Positions 35,493 through 44,520 of a stretch of 64,000 nucleotides of DNA are shown in pieces; position 1 is the first letter of the stretch, and each line of letters opens with the position of its first letter. The stretch covers positions 62,001 through 126,000 of the forward strand of contig JAHBTJ010000013.1 of the NCBI GenBank assembly GCA_019638595.1, given 5' to 3'. The translations under genes were made by a program, and so were the position numbers. This DNA comes from Chitinophagaceae bacterium (lineage in GTDB: Bacteria > Bacteroidota > Bacteroidia > Chitinophagales > Chitinophagaceae). The notes under the pieces are model-generated. The model saw only the letters and a program-made list of their open reading frames with translations. It ran no database searches and was not told where the DNA came from.

Positions 35493-36623
35493 TTACATCT
35501 TCATTCCCTCCATGCCGGTGCCCTTCTTCAGCACCAATGCGCTGTTTAACAGGTAAGCGCCACTGGTTACCACCAGTTCGCCCTCCTTGAGGCCACCGGT
35601 CACCTCCACTTCCTTTTTATTCTGAATGCCTAATTGAATGACCCGGTTTTCATACATGCCATCGCCTTTTTTCACCCATGCCGTTACCATGTTGCCGACC
35701 AGGATGGACGACTTGGGAATGACCATCGTATATTTTTGATTCCGTTTAATGTTGACGTATGCCATCATACCCGGCTTTAGCGAAGCGCTTTTGTTACCGA
35801 TCAGAAATCTTACAAGGCTGATCTTTTGATCTGGTTCCACGGAAGGATTATCGAACACCGGCGTAACGGAAAATACCTGGTTGGGATAAGCATCAAAATC
35901 CGCAGTAATGATGGGCTGTTCCGTTAACCACCTGAGTTCACCCGTGTACATCTGGGCTTCGATCCATAATTGTGACAGGTCTGCCAACCGGAAAAGCGGG
36001 GTTCCGATCTCTACATACTGACCCTCGCTTACAGAAAGGTCAACCAGCGTGCCCCCGACAGGGCTATGGATGGTAATCAAAGGGGAGGCTTCGCCGCTTT
36101 GTTCGATCTGTGTGATTTGATCCCTCGATAATCCCCACAATAGTAATTTTTTTCTCGCCGCTTCCACCAGTTGCGCCATTACCTGCTTCATATCGGCGAG
36201 TTGCACCTCCTGCCGCAGTACATTGAGCAATTCATTTTCATCAGACAATAACTCTTCACTGTAGATGGCATATAAGGGCATGCCCTTGCTGATGTTTTCC
36301 TGCGGATTGCGGACAAATAATTTTTCCAGCCTTCCCCTGATGCGTGATGTGACAACACTTACATTACGTTCGTCAATGCTGGTAGCGCCTACCAGGGTGG
36401 TATATTCCGAAATAGCCTGCCTCTTCACCGTGTCCACCGCAATGTTGGCATACTGTTCGTCCCGTTTTGAAAGCGTCACCATCTCCATTTGTTCCGGCGC
36501 CGGCCCGTCCGCGCCATGTTGGCTATGTTCCGGCTTTTGTGCATCCCCATCCTTTCCGGTGCATGAAGCAATGGAAACAATGAGCGGTAGCGCAGTAATG
36601 ATCATCCATATTTTCTTGTTCAT
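35493..36623 (-). CDS. RND periplasmic adaptor (second Cus operon)
   Basis: About 376 residues. Signal and lipobox (IASC near residue 21), then a HSQHG-containing linker, lipoyl/hairpin segments (TSRIRGRLEKLFVRNPQENI, IHSPVGGTLVDLSVSEGQYV) and barrel domain. It lacks the CPMHP metal domain found in the first operon. It ends KKGTGMEGMKM, a Met-rich tail suited to Cu(I). ATG 36623 is chosen because the signal peptide starts there; an upstream open frame overlaps the other adaptor. It is the last gene of the operon. Confidence 0.9.
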   Translation of the reverse strand: MNKKIWMIITALPLIVSIASCTGKDGDAQKPEHSQHGADGPAPEQMEMVTLSKRDEQYANIAVDTVKRQAISEYTTLVGATSIDERNVSVVTSRIRGRLEKLFVRNPQENISKGMPLYAIYSEELLSDENELLNVLRQEVQLADMKQVMAQLVEAARKKLLLWGLSRDQITQIEQSGEASPLITIHSPVGGTLVDLSVSEGQYVEIGTPLFRLADLSQLWIEAQMYTGELRWLTEQPIITADFDAYPNQVFSVTPVFDNPSVEPDQKISLVRFLIGNKSASLKPGMMAYVNIKRNQKYTMVIPKSSILVGNMVTAWVKKGDGMYENRVIQLGIQNKKEVEVTGGLKEGELVVTSGAYLLNSALVLKKGTGMEGMKM

Positions 36624-36633
36624 ACCTACAGCA

Positions 36634-37989
36634 TTAATATTTGATAATTGTCTCCCCGTCTGCGAGGTAAGCAGCATCCCTGGCTATCCATTCTCCTTTT
36701 TGCAGTCCTTGCAGTATTTCGACCCGTTCGTGGTCCCGGTGACCGATCCGTACCACCCTTGACTGGAAGATGTTGCTTCCGTCCTTTGTGACACCGGCCC
36801 GCACCCACACAATGGCTACCTTTCCAAGATAAAAGACACTGCCTGCCGGAACCGTAAGGGAACTGGCCGTTACGGATGCCGTGGCTGTGATCAGGGAATT
36901 TTGTTTAAGTATCCCCGAAGTATTGGGTAAATACACCCTTGCCTGGCTGAATTTTTGCCCGCGCTGATACACCAGCTCCAGGAATTGAACAGGGGTTGTA
37001 AAGGTCTTTTCCGGCATCAGCTCACTGGTAACGGACAGCGGTTGGCCTTTGCGGATATACTTTTCATTCTCTTTGGTAAATGCCACTATGCCCCAGGCTT
37101 CCCTGAAATCATTGATCCAAAAAAGGGTCTGGTCTTTACTCACGTACATCCCTTCGCGAATGCTGTTATCGCTTAACCGCGTAGCCGGACTTACCGCCGA
37201 TGAACCAGTACCGCCAGCCATTCCACCACCCATTCCTGCGTCATTACCTGCGCCTCCGGCCATAGCTGACGGTGCCGATGGGTCAAAAAGCACAAATCCT
37301 TCAAAAGGGCTGTAAATGGCTATGGTATAAGGCGCTTCCCCTGATTTTTCAATCTGTTTTACCTGGCTGGAGGTAAGCCCGAGCAATAAGAGCTTTTGCC
37401 TGGCCCTGCCCGCGAGGATACTGTCGCCGGAAGACTTTTGCAGGTAAAGCAATTCTTCGATATAGGTGCTTATGTCGGGGCTGTAGAGTTCCAGTATCTT
37501 TTCGCCTTTGCGCACATACTGGTAATTGTATTTTACATACAGCCTTTCAATCCTGCCGCCAACGCGAACGGGTACTTTCCGGTTGCGCCTGTAGTCAAAG
37601 TCAATATACCCGTTACCGTGAACCGTAAAATTCGCCGGTTGGTCAAGCGGTTCGATTGCCTGTTGGGTAGAGATCACGGTTCGGTTGGTCGGCAGTGTAT
37701 TCCAGTACGTTTCATCCGCTATCGTATCAGTGGACGCCTGTTCACCGGGCATATCCATACCGGCCATACTGCCATGCGCAGCATGGGCGTTGCTGCTATC
37801 CTTTACCCCGCTCATTTTCATGCCGCTGCTGTCCTTCATGGTGGCATGATCTGCTGTGCCGCCGGAATGGGCACCGTGATCTGCGCTGCGATTGTTGCAG
37901 GCAAGCAACACAAAAGCAAACGCGATGCATATAAAATATACCCGGCTTTTGTGCCCGCTGAAGCTGGTATGTTGATTATGATTACACAT
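36634..37989 (-). CDS. cusB: RND periplasmic adaptor (CusB-like, second Cus operon)
   Basis: A 451-residue adaptor with lipobox LLACN, a Met/His-rich linker (MKMSGVKDSSNAHAAHGSMA), VGGRIERLYVKYNYQYVRKG, and an inserted Gly/Ala/Met loop (MAGGAGNDAGMGGGMAGG) at the same place as in the paralogue at 17954-19291. That shared insert shows the two operons are duplicates of one ancestor. It starts one base after the TolC stop region and is followed 10 bases later by the second adaptor. Confidence 0.92.
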   Translation of the reverse strand: MCNHNQHTSFSGHKSRVYFICIAFAFVLLACNNRSADHGAHSGGTADHATMKDSSGMKMSGVKDSSNAHAAHGSMAGMDMPGEQASTDTIADETYWNTLPTNRTVISTQQAIEPLDQPANFTVHGNGYIDFDYRRNRKVPVRVGGRIERLYVKYNYQYVRKGEKILELYSPDISTYIEELLYLQKSSGDSILAGRARQKLLLLGLTSSQVKQIEKSGEAPYTIAIYSPFEGFVLFDPSAPSAMAGGAGNDAGMGGGMAGGTGSSAVSPATRLSDNSIREGMYVSKDQTLFWINDFREAWGIVAFTKENEKYIRKGQPLSVTSELMPEKTFTTPVQFLELVYQRGQKFSQARVYLPNTSGILKQNSLITATASVTASSLTVPAGSVFYLGKVAIVWVRAGVTKDGSNIFQSRVVRIGHRDHERVEILQGLQKGEWIARDAAYLADGETIIKY

Positions 37990-37990
37990 G

Positions 37991-39250
37991 CTATTTTATT
38001 TCCCGTTGATATTCGTATTCAGATTGTATCGTAAACACCTGTCCCAATTTATCGGTACGTTCAAGTTCCTTCATGAGCAGCATGTTCCATGCATCCAGCA
38101 GTACAAAGAAGTTACCTGTGTTCTGGCGATAGGCCAATAGGTTACTTTCCAGGTTCTTTTTGTAGGAAGGCACTACATTTTTATCATAGTTATCCAACTG
38201 CCTCGTCTCATAGATCAACATGGTGATCTTTTCCCTTACCATTTGTGTGGCCATGAGCTGCATGGTTGATTTTTCTTGCCGCATGGCATCAATCTCAAAC
38301 TCCATAGACCGTACATCGGACTTGTACATCTTCGATGACCAGGGCACTATGGGAATGGTCATCATTCCCATGATGGAGAACTGGTTAGGCATGCCGAACA
38401 TCTGCCCGTGTGATATTTGCACACCGAAGTCGGGCCGGGAACCGGTAGCGGCCCATTTCTGATTGAATTTCATAGAACTGATGCGGCTCTCCATAGAAAG
38501 AATGTCGTTTCTCAAAAGTGCTGAGGTATCATTGACCATCAGGTAATCTGCCCAGTAGTCAACAGGCAGCAAGAGCGTGTCAATGGCAAACGGGGCATTC
38601 ACGTCACGGCTCATCAGGGTATTAAGGCCGATGTTGCTTTCCGCGATCTGTGCCAGGCTCATCGTTTCCATGTTTTCCAGTTCGCTCAGCGCGGCTTCCC
38701 CCTTGAATATTGCCGGCAGGTCAGACTGGTTATAGGTGTATTTATCCTTTGCTGTTTGGATCAGTATTTTGAGCAGGTCGCGGTATTGTTGAATGGTCCT
38801 TAGTTTGTTTTCGGCAATAAACCGGCGGTAATAATAAAGCCTTGCGGTAAAATGCAGGGTGTTTCGCTGCCACTCAGCGTCATTGCGCTGTACATTTTCC
38901 AGGGAACCGAGGTAATCTTTTTTTGCATTTAATTTGGCAGCGTTGGGGATCATCTGTTGCACGGACACCATCATACCCGCCTGGTTATCGGGCATCATTT
39001 CCTTTATCAGGGAAAGCCGGTAAGGGAACCGGTCAAAGGCCAGTGACACGGTGGGAGGCATCCATGCTTTTGCACCGTCAACCAGCGAACGAATGGAAGC
39101 TATTTTAGCGTCGTAATACTGAAGCTGTGGATAGGATTTGTCTATAGCGGTAAAAACTTCCTGCATGCTCAGCTTCACGCTGTCTTGTGCCGCAACATTT
39201 ACAGAAGCGATCAGCAGCAGGAAGATTGTATATAGCTTATTACTTTTCAT
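37991..39250 (-). CDS. cusC: TolC family outer-membrane channel (second Cus operon)
   Basis: A 419-residue channel with signal peptide (1-21, VNVAAQ), paired helical repeats and Met-rich HGQMFGMPNQFSIMGMMTIP. The pattern PIVPWSSKMYKSDVRSMEFE parallels PIAPWSKKMYQSEIKSM in the first-operon channel. It is the outer-membrane exit for the second pump. Gaps to its neighbours are 11 bases upstream and one base downstream. Confidence 0.92.
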   Translation of the reverse strand: MKSNKLYTIFLLLIASVNVAAQDSVKLSMQEVFTAIDKSYPQLQYYDAKIASIRSLVDGAKAWMPPTVSLAFDRFPYRLSLIKEMMPDNQAGMMVSVQQMIPNAAKLNAKKDYLGSLENVQRNDAEWQRNTLHFTARLYYYRRFIAENKLRTIQQYRDLLKILIQTAKDKYTYNQSDLPAIFKGEAALSELENMETMSLAQIAESNIGLNTLMSRDVNAPFAIDTLLLPVDYWADYLMVNDTSALLRNDILSMESRISSMKFNQKWAATGSRPDFGVQISHGQMFGMPNQFSIMGMMTIPIVPWSSKMYKSDVRSMEFEIDAMRQEKSTMQLMATQMVREKITMLIYETRQLDNYDKNVVPSYKKNLESNLLAYRQNTGNFFVLLDAWNMLLMKELERTDKLGQVFTIQSEYEYQREIK

Positions 39251-39261
39251 GAATCCGGGTT

Positions 39262-41208
39262 TTAGTCTTTGATTTCAAGCACCACCAGTTTGCCATGCTT
39301 TTTCAGTTCCCATTCTTTTAAAAGATTATAGATTACCGGCAGTACAATCAGGACAAACAGCGTGGAGGTGATCAGGCCGAATACAAAGGGAATCGCAATT
39401 GGCTTCATCACATCACTACCGGTTCCTGTAGCGGTCATTACGGGTATCAGGCCAAGTATATTGGCTAATACGGTCATGAGCAGTGGCCGCACACGTTGGG
39501 TAGCACCCAGCAGGAAAGTTTCTTTCAGATCATCGTCGCTGATGTTTTCAGGGCCGTTCCCTTTAGCTGCTACAAGCTTTTTGATGGAGTCATTCAGATA
39601 GGCGATCATCAGTACGCCGGTTTCCACGGCAACACCGAACAATGCTATAAAACCCACTGCTACAGCCACCGAGAAATTGACATTATAGTAGTACAGGGAA
39701 TATACACCGCCCATCAGCGCCACCGGCACGCTGATAAACACAATCGCCACTGCCTTGAATGAATTAAAGGTGACGTAGAGAATGAAGGCGATGATCAGCA
39801 TCACAATCGGTATGATTACCTTTAACCGCTGCTCTGCTCTTACCTGGTTCTCATACTGGCCGCTCCAGTCTATATAGTAACCCTGGGGAAGTTGTTTGAA
39901 GGTTTCTTCTATCCTTTTTTTGGCATCGTTTACCACGCTACCCATATCCCTTCCCCGCACATTGAAAAGCACTGTGCCCCTGAGCATGGCATTTTCAGAA
40001 TTGATCATCGGAGGCCCTTCCGATACTTTTACATCCGCCACGGAAGAAAGTGGCAATACCCCGTACTTCATCGTTTGGATGGGAATGCGTTTGATCTCGT
40101 CAATATCATTGCGGTATTCCTGCGCCAGTCTCAGGTTTACACTGAACCTTTCCCGGCCTTCAACGGTGGTGGTGAGGATCATGCCGCCCAACGCACTTTC
40201 AATAACCATGTTCACGTCGTCAATATTCAATCCATAACGGGCAGCATCCTTCCTCCTGATCTTAATATCAAGATATTTGCCCCCGGTGAGTTGCTCAACA
40301 TACAGATCTTCCAAACCCTCAATTCCTTTGAGGGACGCTTCTACCTTGCGGCTGATATTATAAATGCTGTCAAGGTTACTTCCATAGATTTTAACGCCCA
40401 CATCTGTCCGGATACCGGTGGATAACATATTGATGCGATTGATGATCGGTTGTGTCCAGCCGACAACAACACCTGGTATCTGCACTTTTTCATTCATTTC
40501 CTTGATCAGTTTCTCTTTGGTCATCCCACTGCGCCATTGACTTTTTGGCTTCAGCACGATGATCGTTTCGATCATGCTGATGGGCGCATTGTCTGTGGCA
40601 GTATAGGCGCGTCCGGCTTTACCAAGTACATTATCCACTTCCGGGAAGTCTTTGATGATCTTGTCCTGTAACTGGGTGATGCGTTTAGCCTCTGAATTGG
40701 ATACATCCGGTAATGTAACGGGCATTAATAACAAAGAGCCTTCATCCAGCGGTGGCATAAACTCTGTACCGAGGTTTATAACCAGGGGTACGCTTCCTGC
40801 AATGAGTACGAAACACATGGCCAGGACTGTTTTGCGCCATTTCAAACACCATCTTGCCAGCGGCTGATAAAGGAGAATAAAGAAATTGGATACGGGATTT
40901 CTACTTTCCGGCACTAAGCGGCATTTCATCAAAGTGCGCGTTAACATCGGCGCAACCGTTATGGCAAGAATGGCCGCACCAATCAGGGAAAACGTTTTGG
41001 TAAGCACCAGCGGTGCAAACAGTTTCCGTTCCTGGCCGGTCAGGAAAAGAATGGGTGCAAAGGAGATGACCATGATCACCACAGAAAAAAATACCGAGCG
41101 GCCCACCGTCCGTGATGATTCTTCTATAATAGCCACTCTTTCCGCTTCAGGGATCTCCCTGGTGTGGCCTATTCGTTCTTTTACTTTCGTTTGTTTTTCG
41201 CTTGCCAT
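39262..41208 (-). CDS. cusA: CusA-type RND pump, C-terminal half (second split pump)
   Basis: A 648-residue half pump that begins with a charged cytoplasmic stretch and EAERVAIIEESSRTVGRSVF (loop TM4-5), then TM5-6, porter domain (FMPPLDEGSLLLMPVTLPDV) and TM7-12. Its ATG at 41208 lies in the same frame as the N-terminal half, separated only by a TAA stop and two codons. Loss of one stop would restore a full CusA. The break falls at the same loop as in the first operon, so it is unlikely to be a chance error. Confidence 0.92.
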   Translation of the reverse strand: MASEKQTKVKERIGHTREIPEAERVAIIEESSRTVGRSVFFSVVIMVISFAPILFLTGQERKLFAPLVLTKTFSLIGAAILAITVAPMLTRTLMKCRLVPESRNPVSNFFILLYQPLARWCLKWRKTVLAMCFVLIAGSVPLVINLGTEFMPPLDEGSLLLMPVTLPDVSNSEAKRITQLQDKIIKDFPEVDNVLGKAGRAYTATDNAPISMIETIIVLKPKSQWRSGMTKEKLIKEMNEKVQIPGVVVGWTQPIINRINMLSTGIRTDVGVKIYGSNLDSIYNISRKVEASLKGIEGLEDLYVEQLTGGKYLDIKIRRKDAARYGLNIDDVNMVIESALGGMILTTTVEGRERFSVNLRLAQEYRNDIDEIKRIPIQTMKYGVLPLSSVADVKVSEGPPMINSENAMLRGTVLFNVRGRDMGSVVNDAKKRIEETFKQLPQGYYIDWSGQYENQVRAEQRLKVIIPIVMLIIAFILYVTFNSFKAVAIVFISVPVALMGGVYSLYYYNVNFSVAVAVGFIALFGVAVETGVLMIAYLNDSIKKLVAAKGNGPENISDDDLKETFLLGATQRVRPLLMTVLANILGLIPVMTATGTGSDVMKPIAIPFVFGLITSTLFVLIVLPVIYNLLKEWELKKHGKLVVLEIKD

Positions 41209-41214
41209 ACCTGG

Positions 41215-42492
41215 TTACTTGTTTTCTACGTTAAGAACTCTGTTGGTTAACATCCTGTAGGCATTCTCTGCCATGACAATTCCCGGATCTACCACATCAC
41301 CAATGGCAAGCGCAATACCGCCCAGTGAGAGGATATTGGCCGTAACCCCGAATAATTTCATGAGGATAAATCCGATAAGTACCGACAGGAGAATGGAAAC
41401 AATCGCGACCAGCCCGCTTTTGCCGCTAAAGAGAAATAAGATGACAACGATACAAACAATCAGTATTTCCTGCCAAAGGGCCTCTTTGAGGGTATCTATT
41501 GCAGCCAATATGAGGTCGCTGCGGTCGTAGGCCGTTTTAAATTTGACACCGGCAGGCAATCCTTTTTCAATGTCTTTCATTTTGGCCTTTGCCCTTTCAA
41601 TCACGTCCTTCGCGTTTTCCCCGAACCTGGCCACAACAATGCCTCCGACCACTTCTCCTTCGCCATTCTCATCAACGATCCCCAGTCTGAGATCGGGACT
41701 CATCTGCACTTCCGCAATATCACTCAGTGTAATCGGTATGGATTTATAGGTGCCGATAGGGATTTCCTTGATGTCATCAAGGCTGGTAATATAGCCCTGA
41801 CCCCGGATCAAATAGCCGGTTGAATTCATCTCATACAAGCTGCCCCCGACATCTTTATTATTGGCGGAGACGGCACGGGTTACATCCATGAGTGAAACCC
41901 CATAGTACACCAGCTTATGCGGATCTATTGTAACCTGGTAGCCTTTCTGGAAGCCGCCAAAGGAAGCTACTTCGCTGACACCTTCCACATTCTGAAGCGC
42001 GAACTTTACGTACCAGTCTTGCAGTGCCCTGAGTTCCCCAAGATTATAACCCTTTCCATCGAGTGTGTACCAAAAAACATGACCCAGCCCGGTACCGTCC
42101 GGCCCCAAAGAAGGCGTAACCCCCTGTGGCAGGAATTTCTGCGCATAATTGAGCCTTTCCAAAACCCTGGTTCTTGCCCAGTAAACATCCACGTCATCCT
42201 TGAACACGACAAATATGAAACTCATCCCGAACATGGATGCCGCTCTGATGGACTTGATGCTGGGTATGCCTTGCAGGTTGGAGACTAACGGGTAGGTGAT
42301 CTGGTCTTCCATGATCTTGGGATTTCGCCCCATGTATTCTGTATAAATGATCACCTGGTTTTCGGAAAGGTCGGGCAATGCATCTACCGGCGTCTCTTTT
42401 ATGGAGTAGATGCCACCAACTACGATCATGATAATCCCGATCCAGACAAAGAACCGGTTCCGTATAGACCATGAAATTATTTTTTCTATCAT
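41215..42492 (-). CDS. cusA: CusA-type RND pump, N-terminal half (second split pump)
   Basis: A 425-residue half with TM1, porter domain (DALPDLSENQVIIYTEYMGR, SLGPDGTGLGHVFWYTLDGK) and TM2-4, including the proton-relay Asp region IGDVVDPGIVMAENAYR. Here the residues after the Asp pair differ slightly from the first pump (VDPG versus VDNG). It ends NVENK with TAA at 41215. It is the first gene of the second operon, preceded by a terminator at 42554-42580. Confidence 0.92.
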   Translation of the reverse strand: MIEKIISWSIRNRFFVWIGIIMIVVGGIYSIKETPVDALPDLSENQVIIYTEYMGRNPKIMEDQITYPLVSNLQGIPSIKSIRAASMFGMSFIFVVFKDDVDVYWARTRVLERLNYAQKFLPQGVTPSLGPDGTGLGHVFWYTLDGKGYNLGELRALQDWYVKFALQNVEGVSEVASFGGFQKGYQVTIDPHKLVYYGVSLMDVTRAVSANNKDVGGSLYEMNSTGYLIRGQGYITSLDDIKEIPIGTYKSIPITLSDIAEVQMSPDLRLGIVDENGEGEVVGGIVVARFGENAKDVIERAKAKMKDIEKGLPAGVKFKTAYDRSDLILAAIDTLKEALWQEILIVCIVVILFLFSGKSGLVAIVSILLSVLIGFILMKLFGVTANILSLGGIALAIGDVVDPGIVMAENAYRMLTNRVLNVENK

Positions 42493-42553
42493 GATATCAT
42501 TGTTTTAGTAGTTGTCTTTTCATAACACTACGATGGTTGTGGTTTTAATCAAA

Positions 42554-42580
42554 GGGCTGCCGCCCGCAAAGAGGCAGCCC
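42554..42580 (-). terminator. Terminator before the second Cus operon
   Basis: GGGCTGCC, 11-base loop, GGCAGCCC, an 8-bp GC-rich stem. On the minus strand it follows the stop of the gene at 42589 and is trailed by TTTGATTAAAA. It should end that transcript and isolate the Cus operon. Confidence 0.7.
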
Positions 42581-42588
42581 CTGAATAA

Positions 42589-42987
42589 TCAGAGATGGTT
42601 TTTCAACACCCAGTTTACTTTATACATTTTGTGGAAACTGTCATATGCGGTAAGTTCACCGTCTTCTTTGAAGGTCTGATCCAAAGCGTCGTGGAAAGGA
42701 TGGTTTTGCGGAAACGCTTTTTTCAGGTTTGTCTTTGTAAGCGGTTGCAGTACGTCGGAATCTCCCGTTGTAAAGAAATAGGTGATCGGATACTTGTCTG
42801 CCTGTTTGGGCGCATGTGCCTTGTGTTCGTATTTATACAGGACGACTTTCTCTCCGGCGTTCAGAACGGTATAGCCGTTCTTTTTAGTAGCGGTTGCAGC
42901 CGTTACTGAATTTTTCTGTGCTACCGAATTTTGTGAGAATGCCAGCAGGCTTCCTGCCAGCATAAAAAAGAAAAGGAACCTTTTCAT
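42589..42987 (-). CDS. Exported small protein of unknown function
   Basis: About 132 residues from the ATG at 42987. It has a signal peptide (FLFFFMLAGSLLAFSQNSVA) and then a mature domain with GEKVVLYKYEHKAHAPKQAD, ITYFFTTGDSDVLQPLTKTN and FHDALDQTFKEDGELTAYD. No cysteines are present in the mature part, so it is not an obvious metal binder. I do not recognise the family. It lies between the HYC_CC_PP gene and the Cus operon and is closed by its own terminator. Confidence 0.65.
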   Translation of the reverse strand: MKRFLFFFMLAGSLLAFSQNSVAQKNSVTAATATKKNGYTVLNAGEKVVLYKYEHKAHAPKQADKYPITYFFTTGDSDVLQPLTKTNLKKAFPQNHPFHDALDQTFKEDGELTAYDSFHKMYKVNWVLKNHL

Positions 42988-43231
42988 TGTTTTTGATTTT
43001 AATTGTGAAATATTGATTAATGAACGAATTGAAATAACAAACGGCTGAGCTGCCTGCGGAAGCTTTGACAACATTTACCACATCAAACAGGACTGGAAAA
43101 TCATTCATGCCAACTGAAGAATAGACATAAGTATATCTTCCGTCTGAATGTAACAGACCGGCAGCGCCGCACACAAGGGGGATCTCATCAACCTGCCTGA
43201 GCCGGGCGTGTTGGTTAATGATTTTGGAACA

Positions 43232-43621
43232 TCAAATCCGGAAAACCCGGTTTAAAACATACAGCCGGGGATGTAGCTGGTCGGGGGGATGATAGAAGGA
43301 TGGTTTGGGACTGGCTGACCAGGAGAATAGTTGAAAATCGGAATGAGAGGCTGGTACCAATGCGATATCAACGTCAAATGTTTTGGACAGGTCGAAGGAT
43401 ACCTGCGTTGATTTTTGATGACCATCATCCAGATGCAGGTAAAAATCTTTGTCATGGCAGCAGTCCTTCATATCCTCGCTGCCACAGGCACATTTATTGG
43501 TATGGTTGTGCCCAAAAGAAACAGAGGCAACGGTATCGCCGCAATAGTGTATGGAGCCGCTGATACCTGATGATGCGATCAGGTAAACGAACATTAACGC
43601 TATGACGGCTATTGGTTTCAT
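43232..43621 (-). CDS. HYC_CC_PP family small metal protein (second copy)
   Basis: A 129-residue exported protein with signal (1-22), IHYCGDTVASVSFGHNH, CACGSEDMKDCCHDKDF, YHPPDQL and the C-terminal NRVFRI. It has the same layout and ending as the copy at 23842-24240, so each Cus operon has one. A TAACTTTG element lies at 43658-43651. The candidate AraC site at 43699-43715 is 78-94 bases upstream, within the 3' end of the regulator gene. Confidence 0.82.
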   Translation of the reverse strand: MKPIAVIALMFVYLIASSGISGSIHYCGDTVASVSFGHNHTNKCACGSEDMKDCCHDKDFYLHLDDGHQKSTQVSFDLSKTFDVDIALVPASHSDFQLFSWSASPKPSFYHPPDQLHPRLYVLNRVFRI

Positions 43622-43650
43622 TGTTTATTTTACAACTATTTCAATTTTAG

Positions 43651-43658
43651 CAAAGTTA
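43651..43658 (-). promoter_or_regulatory. -7 promoter element of the second HYC_CC_PP gene
   Basis: TAACTTTG on the minus strand matches the Bacteroidota -7 consensus TAnnTTTG, 30 bases before the ATG. No good -33 TTG is seen, as expected for a promoter that needs an activator. Confidence 0.5.
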
Positions 43659-43686
43659 GTTTTAGGCGTTTTGAACTTTGTACGCA

Positions 43687-44289
43687 TTATTTTGGATTTT
43701 GTATAAAATTTTGCACCTCTATTTTATCCAGATGAACACGCGCCGGAACCGGACTGAGCCGGTATTGTCCAGGTGTTTTTCCGGTAACCTTTTTAAACTG
43801 GGAGGACATGCTTTGTGACGAACTGTAACCCAAATCGTATGCGATATTGCTGATTGTTGTTTCGTCCTGTAAAAGCAGTTCCTTCACCCGTTCCACTTTT
43901 AACAGGATCAGGAACTTTTCCATTGTTATTTTTTCTGCCTCTGAAAAAATGCGGCTGATGTAGTAGTAACTCATGCCGACTTTTTTTGCTACATAATCTG
44001 ATAATCGCAATTTTGAGCTTTTGCCGATCATTTCATTCATATACTCAAAAATGGCTGTCTTTGCTTTGGCAACTACCTGCTCTGTATGTGAGTTCACCAC
44101 GGTAAAGCCCCAGGTTGCCAGCTTTCGGTTTAATGCCGCTAAATCTTTTTCTGTTAGTTTATTTTCAAGCGTTACTTCGCCGAGGGTTGTTTTCAGGGCC
44201 TTGTAATTTCCTTCACCAAGCAGTTGTTTCACCTTGTCAATACAACGTTCACAGCACATGCCTTTGATATATAATTGATTTTGTTTCAT
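43687..44289 (-). CDS. AraC family regulator with N-terminal metal-binding domain (second copy)
   Basis: A 200-residue protein with N-terminal HMA-like fold (IKGMCCERCIDKVKQLL, TTLGEVTLENKL) and C-terminal AraC HTH (ISNIAYDLGYSSSQSMSS, QFKKVTGKTPGQYRL). The MCCERC motif should bind Cu(I) or a similar soft ion. It is the paralogue of the regulator at 26461-27048 and sits at the head of the second Cus block, so it likely activates HYC_CC_PP and Cus genes. A 17-base sequence upstream of its own gene recurs upstream of HYC_CC_PP, suggesting autoregulation too. Confidence 0.85.
   Translation of the reverse strand: MKQNQLYIKGMCCERCIDKVKQLLGEGNYKALKTTLGEVTLENKLTEKDLAALNRKLATWGFTVVNSHTEQVVAKAKTAIFEYMNEMIGKSSKLRLSDYVAKKVGMSYYYISRIFSEAEKITMEKFLILLKVERVKELLLQDETTISNIAYDLGYSSSQSMSSQFKKVTGKTPGQYRLSPVPARVHLDKIEVQNFIQNPK
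43699..43715. promoter_or_regulatory. Candidate AraC-type operator, copy 1
   Basis: TTGTATAAAATTTTGCA, matching 16 of 17 bases with the copy at 44347-44363. It lies 78-94 bases upstream of the HYC_CC_PP start, a normal distance for an AraC activator. Confidence 0.45.
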
Positions 44290-44346
44290 TCTTTATTACG
44301 CTTGCAATAGACTTCGCATTTTGAACGTCCTGTATCAAAAACCAGG

Positions 44347-44363
44347 TTGTATAAAATCTTGCA
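44347..44363. promoter_or_regulatory. Candidate AraC-type operator, copy 2
   Basis: TTGTATAAAATCTTGCA, 58-74 bases upstream of the regulator start at 44289. A nearby CGCATTTTG block at about 44315 also recurs in variant form beside copy 1. Confidence 0.45.
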
Positions 44364-44507
44364 TAAAGGTAAACCGTGAACAGTCGTTTAAAGAATGACC
44401 GTTATCAATGAAAAAACTGATTTCCGTCATGCGCGAAACCCTGCCTTTATTTCACTGTGCTAAACCATGATGTTATGCTAACATTCAAAGAAATCCGCTT
44501 AAAATTA

Positions 44508-44515
44508 TATCTTTG
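44508..44515 (+). promoter_or_regulatory. -7 promoter element for the structured RNA
   Basis: TATCTTTG, a perfect match to TAnnTTTG. Transcription would start at about 44521, just before the folded segment. The -33 region is not a clear match. Confidence 0.5.
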
Positions 44516-44520
44516 CACAA

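Noticed and set aside
42884-43231. Minus-strand frame that stays open after the HYC_CC_PP stop
   Set aside because: It reads fairly protein-like but has no start near a promoter, overlaps the exported-protein gene in another frame and matches nothing I know.
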